From Apostichopus californicus (taxonomy: Eukaryota; Echinodermata; Holothuroidea; Aspidochirotida; Stichopodidae), in assembly GCA_020650975.1 (NCBI GenBank), contig JAIPMN010017685.1:1-23033 (forward strand): 23,033 nt of DNA. The letters run 5' to 3'. The notes under the pieces were generated by a model. That model was not told the origin of the DNA, ran no database searches, and saw only the letters and a list, made by a program, of their open reading frames with translations. A program made the position numbers and the translations under genes. This document shows, piece after piece, positions 8,501-16,204 of this stretch (the stretch's first letter is position 1; each line of letters begins with the position of its first letter).

Positions 8501-10757
8501 GGACAAGTCCTCGATCGTAGAAGCCACCGTGGTACCATGGTTGGACTTTGACGAGGACCCTGAGCTGGATTTTCTGTTTTCTGGCGATACCCTGGAGGGT
8601 ACCTTCATCCGCTTGGACAGGAACGGTGAGGGAGAGGGAGCCGAGCAAACAGTCACTTCACGTTACAGAGAGAGGACCACTCTGGTACCAGCCACAGGAG
8701 TTTCTGATGGAGTAACCTTCGATGGTGACTCCGGGACCACCTCGGCACCTGTGGGTACCAATGGAAATATGACCTCCGATTCCAATTCCGTGGCGACACG
8801 GTCCAGTCTGTCGACAGCAGGTGCAGATGGCGCCACGACCATCGTAGAGTTGGCATCCACGGAAGAGATGATGGCGTCCACAGGAAAGATGGTGGCGACC
8901 ACTGAAGAAATGGTGGCGACCACCGAAGAGATGATAGCGACCACCAAAAAGATGATGGCGACCACAGAAGGGATGGTGGCGACCACAGAAGAGATGGTGG
9001 CAACCACCAAAGAGACGGTGACGATGACGGAAGAAGTGTCTGCAGTAGGGATGATGGCTACGATAAGAGAGGGTACCACAAGTGGGTTCAGCAGTGCCAC
9101 TGACAACAGCACCTATACCATGATGACAGCTTCACCAGATGATCCTACCTCTGAGAGTCTGGAAGGCACCACACCGGCGCCAGCAGCAGCTTCCACGGTG
9201 GCCAAACTCATGACTACCATGGGTGTCACCACGGGTATGGCAGAAACTATACCAGAGTATACCACACCATACGGCTACTGGCTGATCCCACCTCAAAATC
9301 GAACATTCCTCGAAATTGCTGGTAGGAGTCATTTTTCCTTTTATTTGTCAGTTTATATAGAGAGATGGCCCTGTTTCATTTATTTTTTTGTTTTTGTTTA
9401 TTTGTTTGCTTGCATTCGTTTATTTGTTAGCTTGCATTTGTTTATTTGTTTGTTTGTGTTTTGTTCGTTTATTTGTTTGCTTGTAGCACCAGCAATACCG
9501 CTTCATTTAATAATAATAATACAAATAGGAATTAGTTTGGTGTTGAATTTTTTTACATATTTTTTATTTTTATGGTTAAGCCATAAAACACACTTCTTAC
9601 AAAAAACTAAAATCTGTTACTCCATGCACTCGGTCCACGAAGTGGAGCGCTATTTGTAGTTGGAATCTTGAAAAGTGAACCGACATTCCCGAAGGAAACT
9701 GGTGGTTAAACTAAGATTAGATGTGGAACATCCCATCACTTAAATACCTACCTTCTCTTTTCTAATACATTATTCTGCTGTATTGTAATTTTGGTAAAGC
9801 TATGGACTAATACATATTTCTTTGCTGATATGAATCCACTTTTCAAACAACTCAACAACTTTGTATTTAGTCACAAGAGTCGACTTAAGTTAAAATCCAA
9901 GTATAGATCTTTTTTAGTTTTATTTCAGTTTATGTATCCACCCCCCCCCCACCTAAGTACATGATTCCTGCGGAAGCAGGTCACTTCGCCCAACAACCAT
10001 TTCGCTCAACTCCCATTTCGCCCAACCTTACCATTTCACCCAACCAGCCTGGTCATTTCGCCCAACCAGCCTGGTCATTTCACCCAACCTTGATTAAATA
10101 TTATACTTCAAAAGGAAACGTTCGGGAATTGTTAACTTGTAATATAACTTGCATTGTATGCGTAACCGCCTAAAGTAGTGTAATACTACAAATCAAATTG
10201 AACTAGTGAACTAGAAACGGTGATATTATTCCACACCGATTCCCCTTTGTTTGTATAATAATATAACTTCCATTGCATGCGTAACCGCCTAATGTAAGTT
10301 GTGTAATCCTCCCATTATACCTGAAATAACTGCTCAGACTCCGATCGATATCGAGCGGACCTCCCTCTACCCCGAAGTAACATAACCCAATATAAATCAA
10401 ATTGAACTAGTGAAATAGAAAAAGTAATATTATTCTGACTGAATATTAGTAAAAAAAAGGTTGGGCGAAATGACCAACAAGGTTGGTTGAAATGACCAGG
10501 CTGATTGGGCGAAATGGCAGTTGGGCAAAATGGTTGTTGGGCGAAATGGCAGTTGGGCGAAATGGTTGTTGGGCGAAGTGACCAGCAAGCATTCCTGCTC
10601 TCTTAAAAGATGGCGGTATTACAGTTAGCATAATGCATTCTTTCTTCTTTTTTTTCCAGCTGGTTTAACAGGTCTGTTCTGGAGAAATGTTACCGTGGAA
10701 GGCAATGAAACAATGACAACGGAATGGACACTGATGGGGGAGTGGTTTTACCCTTAA
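2532..10757 (+). CDS. Secreted-type discoidin (F5/8C) / Asp-box / mucin-like protein, 5' partial
   Basis: Nine exons join in one frame: 2532-2751, 2981-3162, 4333-4476, 5613-5808, 6309-6335, 6815-6896, 7172-7221, 8347-9321 and 10660-10757 (stop TAA). All introns are GT/AG and the phases agree throughout, giving 657 residues. The first visible exon is internal: its reading is open and protein-like from the acceptor at 2531 (FEEVFF...), with an in-frame stop further up at 2511. Residues 1-74 are beta-rich and unrecognised. Residues 75-237 are an F5/8 type C domain. Asp-boxes SKDVGVTW (292-299) and SNDLGDSW (332-339) suggest propeller blades. Residues about 400-611 are Thr/Ser-rich and mucin-like, and the tail ends GEWFYP. 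No membrane span is visible, so a secreted or surface protein is inferred. F5/8C domains bind glycans or phospholipids; no enzyme activity is claimed. The upstream exons, including any signal peptide, were not found. Confidence 0.85.
2981..5808 (+). CDS. F5/8 type C (discoidin) domain, exons 2-4 of the gene
   Basis: Three exons encode the domain from CEDALGMESGQI to FEVYGC. Hallmarks are the opening Cys plus LGMESG...I.D.QITASS, the GW/G.PFSGNDYIQI strand, the middle RISGIMMQ and FRVSYS.EG..W strands, and the closing ARFLRI.P....N.....RFEVYGC with the paired Cys. The length of 163 residues between the terminal Cys is normal for the family. The domain is entered and left by phase-1 introns (internal introns are phase 0), so it is a symmetric 1-1 module, the classic pattern of extracellular domain shuffling. 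Confidence 0.9.
3265..3272. repeat. Target-site duplication of the hAT MITE
   Basis: CTGAAACC, repeated exactly at 3642-3649 directly outside the opposite inverted repeat. Confidence 0.85.
3273..3641. mobile_element. hAT-type MITE, 369 bp, intact ends
   Basis: The perfect 12-bp terminal inverted repeats CAGTGGCGGAGC (3273-3284) and GCTCCGCCACTG (3630-3641) are bounded by a perfect 8-bp target duplication CTGAAACC (3265-3272 and 3642-3649). The 8-bp duplication and CAGTGGCG-type ends are typical of hAT elements. There is no transposase, so it is non-autonomous. A strong internal hairpin, GTCAGGGGGGGC/GCCCCCCCTGAC, spans about 3295-3322. It sits in intron 2 of the discoidin gene. The unmutated ends and target duplication suggest a fairly recent insertion. 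Confidence 0.88.
4905..5062 (-). mobile_element. 3' end of a LINE-like retroposon with (ATC)n tail
   Basis: Read on the minus strand, a UTR-like segment (GCCCACAAGGGTTTCTTA... TTGTATTACTATGTGTTG) ends in AAATAAATCATCATC... The terminal trinucleotide array is at 4905-4929. Short microsatellite tails in place of poly(A) are known for CR1/L2-clade LINEs and their SINEs. Only a 3' scrap is present; no reverse transcriptase is seen. It lies in intron 3 of the discoidin gene, and the 5' limit is approximate. Confidence 0.42.
5088..5104. repeat. Poly-C tract followed by poly-A
   Basis: A pure C run of about 17 bases is followed directly by an A run, in intron 3. It is a simple repeat, prone to length change and assembly error. 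Confidence 0.7.
5850..6110 (+). repeat. Degenerate intronic copies of the exon 4 3' end
   Basis: Three decayed copies of the last ~60 bases of exon 4 plus the start of its intron (source about 5751-5825) follow in tandem. Copy A, 5858-5910, reads VVRLEVDGCDMSSHDL beside the real VMRFEVYGCKLDFESHDL. Copy B, about 5961-6014, keeps AGATTTGAAGTTTATAGGAA and CACTTAACCAG. Copy C, about 6048-6105, matches mostly across the exon-intron border (GTCACATGACTAA... TCAGATACTTGGTT). None keeps the GT donor at the right place. They look like old local tandem duplications, or remnants of another F5/8C exon. Confidence 0.65.
6309..6335 (+). CDS. 27-nt microexon (exon 5) of the discoidin gene
   Basis: The microexon is bounded by a good acceptor (TTTTACTTACAG) and donor (GTAAGTAT). 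It is entered and left in phase 1, so it adds exactly nine residues (SACPVKSYP with the split codons) and can be skipped without changing frame. It contributes one Cys to the linker between the F5/8C domain and the Asp-box region. Its small size makes it easy for gene finders to miss. The supporting evidence is that exons 4 and 6 join correctly through it. Confidence 0.75.
6418..6583 (+). repeat. Direct repeat pair CAAAAGTGTAGCTTTGCTAYATTCCACA
   Basis: A 28-base block at 6418-6445 recurs at 6556-6583 with one mismatch, 138 bp away, inside intron 5. It is probably a small local duplication; no ends of a known element are visible. Confidence 0.6.
6669..6698 (+). other. G-rich tract, G-quadruplex candidate
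   Basis: Four or more G-runs (GGGG, GGG, a 12-base run, GGGGG) lie within 30 bases on the sense strand of intron 5, about 115 bases before the exon 6 acceptor. The sequence meets the usual G3+N1-7 pattern. Formation is not shown. Confidence 0.5.
6815..7221 (+). CDS. Exons 6 and 7: first Asp-box blade
   Basis: Exon 6 (6815-6896) encodes GINYYERGFIFDEISQTV and FVCMLEYI. Exon 7 (7172-7221) completes the blade with DGPTRCSYSKDVGVTWE. SKDVGVTW fits the Asp-box consensus S-x-D-x-G-x-T-W exactly. Exon 6 ends in phase 2 and exon 7 in phase 1, so the pair is symmetric only as a unit. The next Asp-box comes 40 residues later in exon 8, about one propeller blade away. Only two Asp-boxes are found, so a full six-bladed sialidase or VPS10 propeller is not supported. 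Confidence 0.8.
7222..8346 (+). other. Intron 7 of the discoidin gene
   Basis: No exon or intact element is found. A GC-paired stem (GGACCTCTTGTGAGGTC) sits near 8001, and a C-rich run at about 8259-8274. A 39-codon open segment near 7780-7900 (NRTRSVFKSHLL...) is pyrimidine-driven and not called. Confidence 0.5.
8347..9321 (+). CDS. Exon 8: second Asp-box, acidic linker and mucin-like region
   Basis: This 975-nt exon (phase 1 at both ends) starts from the acceptor at 8346. It encodes the second Asp-box, SNDLGDSW (residues 332-339), and an acidic segment (WLDFDEDPELDFLFSGD). About 210 Thr/Ser/Ala/Met-rich residues with N-glycosylation sequons follow, then YWLIPPQNRTFLEIA. It is much more GC-rich than its introns. 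The Thr-rich part is typical of O-glycosylated spacers on surface and secreted proteins. Antisense open frames over this exon are shadows of the repeat. Confidence 0.85.
8853..9020 (+). repeat. Coding minisatellite, 8 x 21 bp (heptapeptide A-T-T-E-E-M-V)
   Basis: Exactly 168 bases form eight 21-bp units in frame: ASTEEMM, ASTGKMV, ATTEEMV, ATTEEMI, ATTKKMM, ATTEGMV, ATTEEMV, ATTKETV. Unit borders are clean, with no indels, and differences are mostly single substitutions. This points to unequal crossing-over or slippage under a frame constraint. Copy number may differ between individuals. Confidence 0.9.
9376..9486 (+). repeat. (TTTATTTGTTTGCTTG)n-type simple repeat
   Basis: T-rich imperfect repeats of TTTATTTG, TTTG and CTTGC words lie just inside intron 8. 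They keep the sense frame open past the donor and give a hydrophobic pseudo-tail (see findings). Confidence 0.7.
9972..10590. mobile_element. MITE-like element with inverted TTGGGCGAAATG arrays
   Basis: The left arm (9972-10098) carries GAAATGGGCGAA-type words in one orientation (CATTTCGCCCAACC...). The right arm (about 10459-10590) carries the complement (GGTTGGGCGAAATGACC...). The outermost 26-30 bases are near-perfect inverted repeats (GGTCACTTCGCCCAACAACC on one side, its complement on the other). An 8-bp direct repeat ATTCCTGC flanks it exactly (9964-9971 and 10591-10598), which fits a hAT-size target duplication. The core holds two internally repeated blocks: 10141-10173 with 10260-10292, and 10190-10232 with 10394-10436. 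There is no transposase. It lies in intron 8, near the exon 9 acceptor. Confidence 0.75.
10660..10757 (+). CDS. Exon 9, terminal coding exon of the discoidin gene
   Basis: It follows a strong pyrimidine-tract acceptor (TTCTTTTTTTTCCAG) and is read from the split Ala codon. It encodes 31 further residues (GLTGLFWRNVTVEGNETM... GEWFYP) and TAA at 10755-10757. Two N-glycosylation sequons (NVT, NET) fit an extracellular protein. No GPI or membrane tail is seen. Confidence 0.78.
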
Positions 10758-10895
10758 ACTGAAAGCTTTAGTATTAGTGTAAATCTTGTTTTCCCATGTT
10801 TAAAGTCCACAAATTATTTTATAAACATTCTTTTTCTCACTCTCTCACTCAAAGAAACAAACAAGTGGGCATTAGCTATTTTCCAGGTAAAGATG

Positions 10896-10903
10896 TGACG
10901 TCA
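10896..10903. promoter_or_regulatory. CRE palindrome TGACGTCA
   Basis: A perfect 8-bp CRE core in the 3' UTR region of the discoidin gene. Function is not shown. Confidence 0.3.
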
Positions 10904-10982
10904 CTTTTTTGAGGTCATCTGACAAATTGGGATGATTCTTTCAATTCTAAATATGATATCATATCGTAGCTTTGTACATTTC

Positions 10983-10988
10983 AATAAA
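10983..10988 (+). terminator. Poly(A) signal AATAAA of the discoidin gene
   Basis: This is a canonical AATAAA 226 bases after the stop codon, preceded by a T-rich 3' UTR (10758 onward). Cleavage is expected around 11000-11015. No earlier AATAAA lies between the stop and here. Confidence 0.65.
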
Positions 10989-11039
10989 GAAACAATCATA
11001 ATATAAATGGCTGGTCTAGGTAGGTGTATGTATTCCCAT

Positions 11040-11195
11040 TTGATTCAGGGGGGGGGATGGGGTGGTGTCCCCAAACCTGACACCACCTTCCCCTGGGATA
11101 TGCTTCTAACTAAAAACCAGCCCGGTGGGTGTGCTGCCACGCCCTGCACTCTGGGTTTTACTCACAAGCGCTCTAACCACCGGGGTCCCACAAGC
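11040..11195 (-). mobile_element. tRNA-derived SINE fragment (tentative)
   Basis: On the minus strand the segment reads GGGACCCCGGTGGTTAGAGCG, like the D-arm of a tRNA, then a GC-rich body (about 11090-11160) ending in C/G runs near 11046. The TGGTTAGAGCGC word is typical of tRNA-derived SINE heads. No convincing B box or target duplication was found, so the family and limits are uncertain. Confidence 0.4.
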
Positions 11196-12648
11196 TAGGC
11201 ATGAAATGAAAATATTTTTTGACAGCTGGGAAATGCATGCAACCAATCAGAAGATGACCTTAATGCAACAGCAGGCCACAGAAGTGGTTATGCATGGTGG
11301 AATATGTTGTTGTTTTAAGAGACCACAGCTCATCAATACAACAATTCATTTGACATGACATTCAGTCGTTTTAGGATTTGTTTACTACAGTGTAATGGTT
11401 GGGCTTTGTATTTATACTACTTGTTACATTCATGATTCATTTGTTTTACAATAAGATGTTCACTATAGCACCACTGTAAGAGGAACGATAATGTATGTGT
11501 GGCCTGCCTATATGTACCCCGGCCATCAGTGAATGGAAATATTGTATCCTACATAAGTGGTTAGAACTTTAGAGGGGTGATGTTTGCAGTCTCTCCCTCA
11601 CCATTAAGTGACCAGGAATGAAGGGGTTGGGCAGGAAAGGGGGGTGGGAATGAGCACTTGCTTCCTAGTTCTCATGAAATTTGATGAAACAAAACGGAAT
11701 GTGTATCAATCTGCAATTGTTCGCTGCCATTTTTCAATTAAGGAGATGTATGACATGTGTGCACTACCCAATCACTAATTTAATTTTAAATATTCCTTGT
11801 TTCCGCACTGACTTTATTAAAATGTCAGCGGCAAAATAACGAAGGGTCTCGTGTACGTCCCAGATCCCGAAATAGGACATGGATTTTAAGTTACTGAGAT
11901 TTTTACATTATTTCAAAGATTATGTGTTAGTTTGGTGTAATTCATGATTGGGTAAATTAAGGTAAAGAATATTATGTAAAAAGTCACATTCAAAACTTTC
12001 TGTATATTATCTGTAGAAAATACTATCTGTGAAATATATTTAAAAAAATGTAGGTAAATGATAATGTCAGTGTCCTGTAAAATATAGAAGATATTAAAGC
12101 TGATCAGTTTTTTTGTTGTGTTTGTTTTGTTTCTTGTTAAAAATGTCAATGTAAAAGGAGGTGGAGAGTTAAGAACGATCCTTCAATTTTGTGAAAAACC
12201 TCAAAGGTTACTTTTCATAAACTTAAAGTGCCTGTTTTTGTAATGGAATGATGCCCTTTTCCATTTTTGTAATGGAAATTTAATATGCCCCCCCCCCCTT
12301 TCCCCTGTAAAATCTTACATTTTTTGAGGAGAAAAAATAAAAACACTGCTGTAAGAATGTCCTCTTTATTTTTGGTGCAGAATGCAGATAGGGTGAATTT
12401 GGTTGGGACAGTTTCATACGATTTCACGGTTTCCCCCAAAAACCAAGTCACATGTCCCAATGCCATTCGATTTAAGTTTGTGAACACTCTTTCTGCCGCC
12501 TCTGTTCAAAACCCTCTAACAAATGTCATACCTATATTTACTCAATGAAACTATAATTGAGCGACGGAAAACTTAACTGGGAGACATTATAACGGATTGA
12601 AATTTAACAGCAAAGTGACCCTTGGCTGGTACGGGAAGCTCGAATCAG

Positions 12649-12656
12649 TGACGTCA
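12649..12656. promoter_or_regulatory. CRE palindrome TGACGTCA
   Basis: A perfect CRE core in the intergenic region, 3.45 kb before the UBA1 start codon. Function is not shown. Confidence 0.3.
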
Positions 12657-12999
12657 TATGATCACAATTTAAGATTTACGACGCTCGATGTTTCAGAAGA
12701 GACATTTTCTACAAGGTTTTTGAACGTACCATCGACTATCTTGAAAAGAAATCACAAGTTATTTGCCCAATGCAATAGACAGCAATTTAAGCCTTTTGTT
12801 GGCGTACCCCGTTCACTGGCTTATCATCTCCTAATTATTAAGCTGTACGGGCGCTACAAGTTTACTATAGAGGGACCACATTTTTCACTAGGCCTACTTA
12901 TACAAGTGACATTTCTCACGTTTCTGATAAGTATCCGTCGGTGTAAGTAAGGATAACTTGTGACTAGGACTAAAGCTAAACTAAAGAGCAAAGACATCT

Positions 13000-13065
13000 T
13001 TTGCTAGAACAGGATTCGAACCAGTGACCCTGTAGCCTACATTCATGCGCCCCTCGTGCCGAATG
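13000..13065 (-). mobile_element. SINE scrap with tRNA B-box
   Basis: On the minus strand CTGGTTCGAATCCTG contains a perfect B-box core GGTTCGAATCC (13012-13022). It is preceded by CATGAATGTAGGCTACAGGGTCA, laid out like the anticodon and variable arms of a tRNA-derived SINE. No A box or closing acceptor stem pairs with it, so it is not called a tRNA gene. Confidence 0.45.
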
Positions 13066-13745
13066 ATAAAAAGCTTTTTGGCTGAAACAAAAGTATAAGA
13101 AAAATGTAATTAGAAGTGCCCTTAAATTTTGTTTAGGAACAAAGTAAACGATAAAGTAGTTAAAAGTGCTTTGATTTGTTAAACCACTGAATGCAATTTA
13201 CGGTGATATAGAATGCACAGATGGTCTATTTGTTGAGGCGTTTTGAAATGATTTTGCGGGTGCCCCACCTAGACAAAGTCACACGTCCCACTGACCTTCG
13301 GAATTCCGTTCCTCCTGGCTCCACCCGGCTAACCCTCCTCCTTATAGTCCTAAGCAAGCCTCCTCTGCCACCTGAGCAAGGAATTTACAGTCAAGCCGAT
13401 CACTTAGTCTAGACCGTGAAAACTTCAGAAGTGCGTAAATAACTTTTCAAAAAATAAATACAACTTAAAATACACTTAAGAAGTGATTCTCTTGCCCGGC
13501 CATTATCTACGCAAGAGCTAAACGTGAATAGCATCAATATATATATTTTTTTATAAAGTTGTTATTTATGCCACCGGTGAAATCGTTTCCATAGTAACTT
13601 ACCATCAAGGTTTCACCACGTATGGCTATATTTGCATACACGTCAGTGTTGCATATTAGTTTGCGTAAACAACAGCATGGGAGAACGTTCTAGACTCGTC
13701 GGTCCTTATGAGTATTTAATAAGTTATATACGACTATGACATAAA

Positions 13746-13753
13746 TGACGTCA
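13746..13753. promoter_or_regulatory. CRE palindrome TGACGTCA
   Basis: A perfect CRE core in an AATGACGTCATT setting, 2.35 kb before the UBA1 start codon and about 150 bases after an X-box-like word. It is the best placed of the four CREs to belong to an unseen UBA1 promoter. This is inference only. Confidence 0.35.
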
Positions 13754-16105
13754 TTGTTCCATTTCGAGTTATAATCTTCGAAAAATCACACACAACAGAC
13801 ATTCTTTTAAGCCACTAAAACGTACATATGTCTTATTAATAAGTTAATGAAATGAATAATGCAGAATACACTTATATTTGTAGCATCATCGGTGCTTATT
13901 GATGGAAAGTTCAAAAGGCTTAATTGTTGGGCGATTAAAAATAAGGTTCGGATATCTCTGGCTTTGTCGAGAGAACTATTTCCGGGTCAACTGCCCTCAA
14001 GTTAGTACACATGTTCTTCTGTTCGACTCAGACGGTAACAATTTGTCATACAAAAGTACGTAGGCTACACTGTGTCATTAGAACCTGTTGGTACGATTAC
14101 GTTACAGCATTGTGCAAACGCAAGAGTGCATTGTCATAATTCCACAGACTGCATGCACCCATCTTTGTATGAGCTTATATTACTTCTTTTCCGTAAATAC
14201 TAATACCGAAAGTATCTCCTTACACTCATCTGTTTTACTGGAAATTGCCGTGTATACTCTGAAAAAGGAGTGTTGAATTTTCAACCGTGTTGGTAAATTT
14301 GCTTGAAAGTTGAACTTCACTGGCTTGCCGTTATATTCATAATGTGTTAGGATAGTAATGAGCTAGGCCCAGGACTAACTTAGTAACTGTCAGAGCTCAA
14401 ATGTAAGGCCTAGCGTAGGGCATACCGTGACTGAGTTTCAAATTCCTTTGACAAGATGGGGTTCAATGGGGTTAACCACACGAAGGATCATCATGTTTTT
14501 GTAACAATAGAATAACCTTTATGGAAGTCACATTAACTGACTGATTAAGTGTAACGTTACTAATTACTAGGCTACAGTACAGTTCGGTATAGCGAACGAA
14601 AATTGACATAGCCGAATCTTTGCTGCAAATAACTGCCTTTCGAAAAGTTTGCTGTGGTTGGTTAAACATTTACTATGTTTGCATATTCTTGTGGTGAATT
14701 TTATTTTCTGTTATAGAAAAGGATATAGGCATATAGCCTTCGCTGTAATTCGCAACGGTGCATCATCATTATTTACACAGTAGCCTAGCGTAGGGAAATC
14801 TGTCCAATCTCTGATCACAAAATGCGGTGCAAAATTGTCAAATTATTATACCAGTCCAAAGCTGTACAGCAATTTTTTACATAAGAACCATGGTATTTTT
14901 TATAAGAGACAAAACTCATAACCTTCAAAAGTGCTAAGTACACAAAATTTGAACCCTAGATTATTTCCTGTAGTGTAGGGTGAATAGGGTTTAAGTAAAA
15001 CCTAGTGGTGGAATGATTCAAAGATTAGCTGAAAATACCATGTGCTTTTAGTTGATTCATGTGAAGTCAGATGGTGCATTTTGTACCAAATTCTGTAAAT
15101 TGGGAGTGTTTTTTCTTTGTTTCATAAAAAAGACTGAATGCACACATAGTGTCATTTCTTTCTGAAAAAAACTAATGACCCCTAGTGGATAATGGTATGT
15201 TCTATTGTCAATTTGGTAGACCTGGTGATAGTATAAAGTTCTTTGAAATTAGTGATTATTTTCACATAGAGCAACAAAACACTCTTTGTTATGCAAATTA
15301 ATGTTGTGTAACTTATGCCCATTATTTTTGAGAAATTAGTCCCTGGAGGTTGGATTTGTTGTGTCATGTTTAATCACAAATAAGAGTTGAACCGTCTCTT
15401 TGTTAACACTTGACATGGTTTAGACATTTGACCACCAGTCAGTAGCATTTGCATTTTGTATCTTGCTTTCCTTTGGACGGAGTTTGATCTAATTTTCAGG
15501 ATATGTTAACAGCTGTTTGGTTTATTGGTAAGGATGAGTATAGGTCTTCCTGTTACACAGAAATTTTGACCAAACTAGAAACTGACAATTTGCGTAAGCG
15601 AGCACTGGCGTTAGCTGTCCTGCTGTTGTAGGCTTAGGCTTAACCATTGACATACTGTAGGCCTACATAAATCTGAATGTCTCATTCAGTCACTGCAGAG
15701 TAAGAAAAGGTACCAGTTATATGTGAGATATCCCCAGTGGTACTAACATGGTATTATTTAACCCTGTTGTCAATTCAAGATGGCAGTAGTTTTGTATATA
15801 TGTCAGAAAGCCACTTAGGGCTATAACAGGCATTTTAAACTTTCGAAGTTCATTACTACTTTTCGGTTTCGGCTTTCTAACTCGCACCCAATTAAATGTT
15901 AAATGTCTCTAAAGTTGTCAATTTATTCAGTCTATTAATATTTGATGGTGTGGATTCAGTTGGTAGTCCATGTTAACTGTACATTCTCATATTCGACTCA
16001 ATTTTTTCTCCTGTGGTCTTTCAGTCATGTCTTTTTTAACCTACTCTCTGTGTTATGTGTTTCACCATTGTACACGGTCTATGTGTTCTTTCTCCTTGTC
16101 ACCAG

Positions 16106-16204
16106 ATGTCTGCCAGAAGTGCTGAAGACACTTCTCTGCCAGCGGCCAAGAAGCCCCGTTTAGACGGAGATTCATCGTTCGAAAACTCACACAATAACAC
16201 AAAT
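16106..16204 (+). CDS. UBA1: UBA1 first coding exon with Myc-like nuclear signal
   Basis: The acceptor CACCAG ends exactly at the ATG, so an upstream non-coding exon must supply the 5' UTR and the -3 Kozak base. The exon encodes 33 residues ending [13 protein letters not shown] at residues 12-20 matches the known c-Myc nuclear signal PAAKRVKLD at six of nine positions, with the basic positions kept. Vertebrate UBA1 also has a basic nuclear signal in this extension. A Met 51 bases further up (16055) is in frame but lies in the pyrimidine-rich acceptor region and is not used here. Confidence 0.88.

Larger units (their letters stand above)
11196..16105. other. Intergenic region before UBA1
   Basis: No coding gene is supported. 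It contains GC-poor unique-looking DNA, a C-run at 12289-12298, two CRE palindromes, a B-box SINE scrap near 13012, and an imperfect X-box-like word GTTTCCATAGTAAC at 13585-13598. The 5' untranslated exon(s) and promoter of UBA1 should lie here, because the UBA1 start codon directly follows a splice acceptor. I could not place them; a donor-like GGTAAGGA near 15528 is one of several candidates. A 117-codon open frame at 12597-12950 is not recognised. Confidence 0.5.

Noticed and set aside
8653-9112. Minus-strand open frames opposite the mucin exon (Ser/Val- or Pro/Trp-rich repeats)
   Set aside because: Shadows of the 21-bp coding minisatellite; the plus frame is confirmed by Asp-box and exon joins.
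12597-12950. 117-codon plus-strand open frame followed by a donor-like GTAAGT
   Set aside because: No recognisable domain, no good acceptor or matching neighbour exon; kept only as a note in the intergenic entry.
13000-13065. Possible tRNA gene on the minus strand
   Set aside because: Only a B-box and a T-arm-like stem are present; no A box, acceptor stem or proper anticodon arm. Better read as a SINE scrap.
16055-16105. Upstream in-frame Met extending UBA1 by 17 residues (MCFTIVHGLCVLSPCHQ)
   Set aside because: This stretch is the pyrimidine-rich tract and CAG of a splice acceptor, and the extension does not resemble any UBA1 N-terminus I know.
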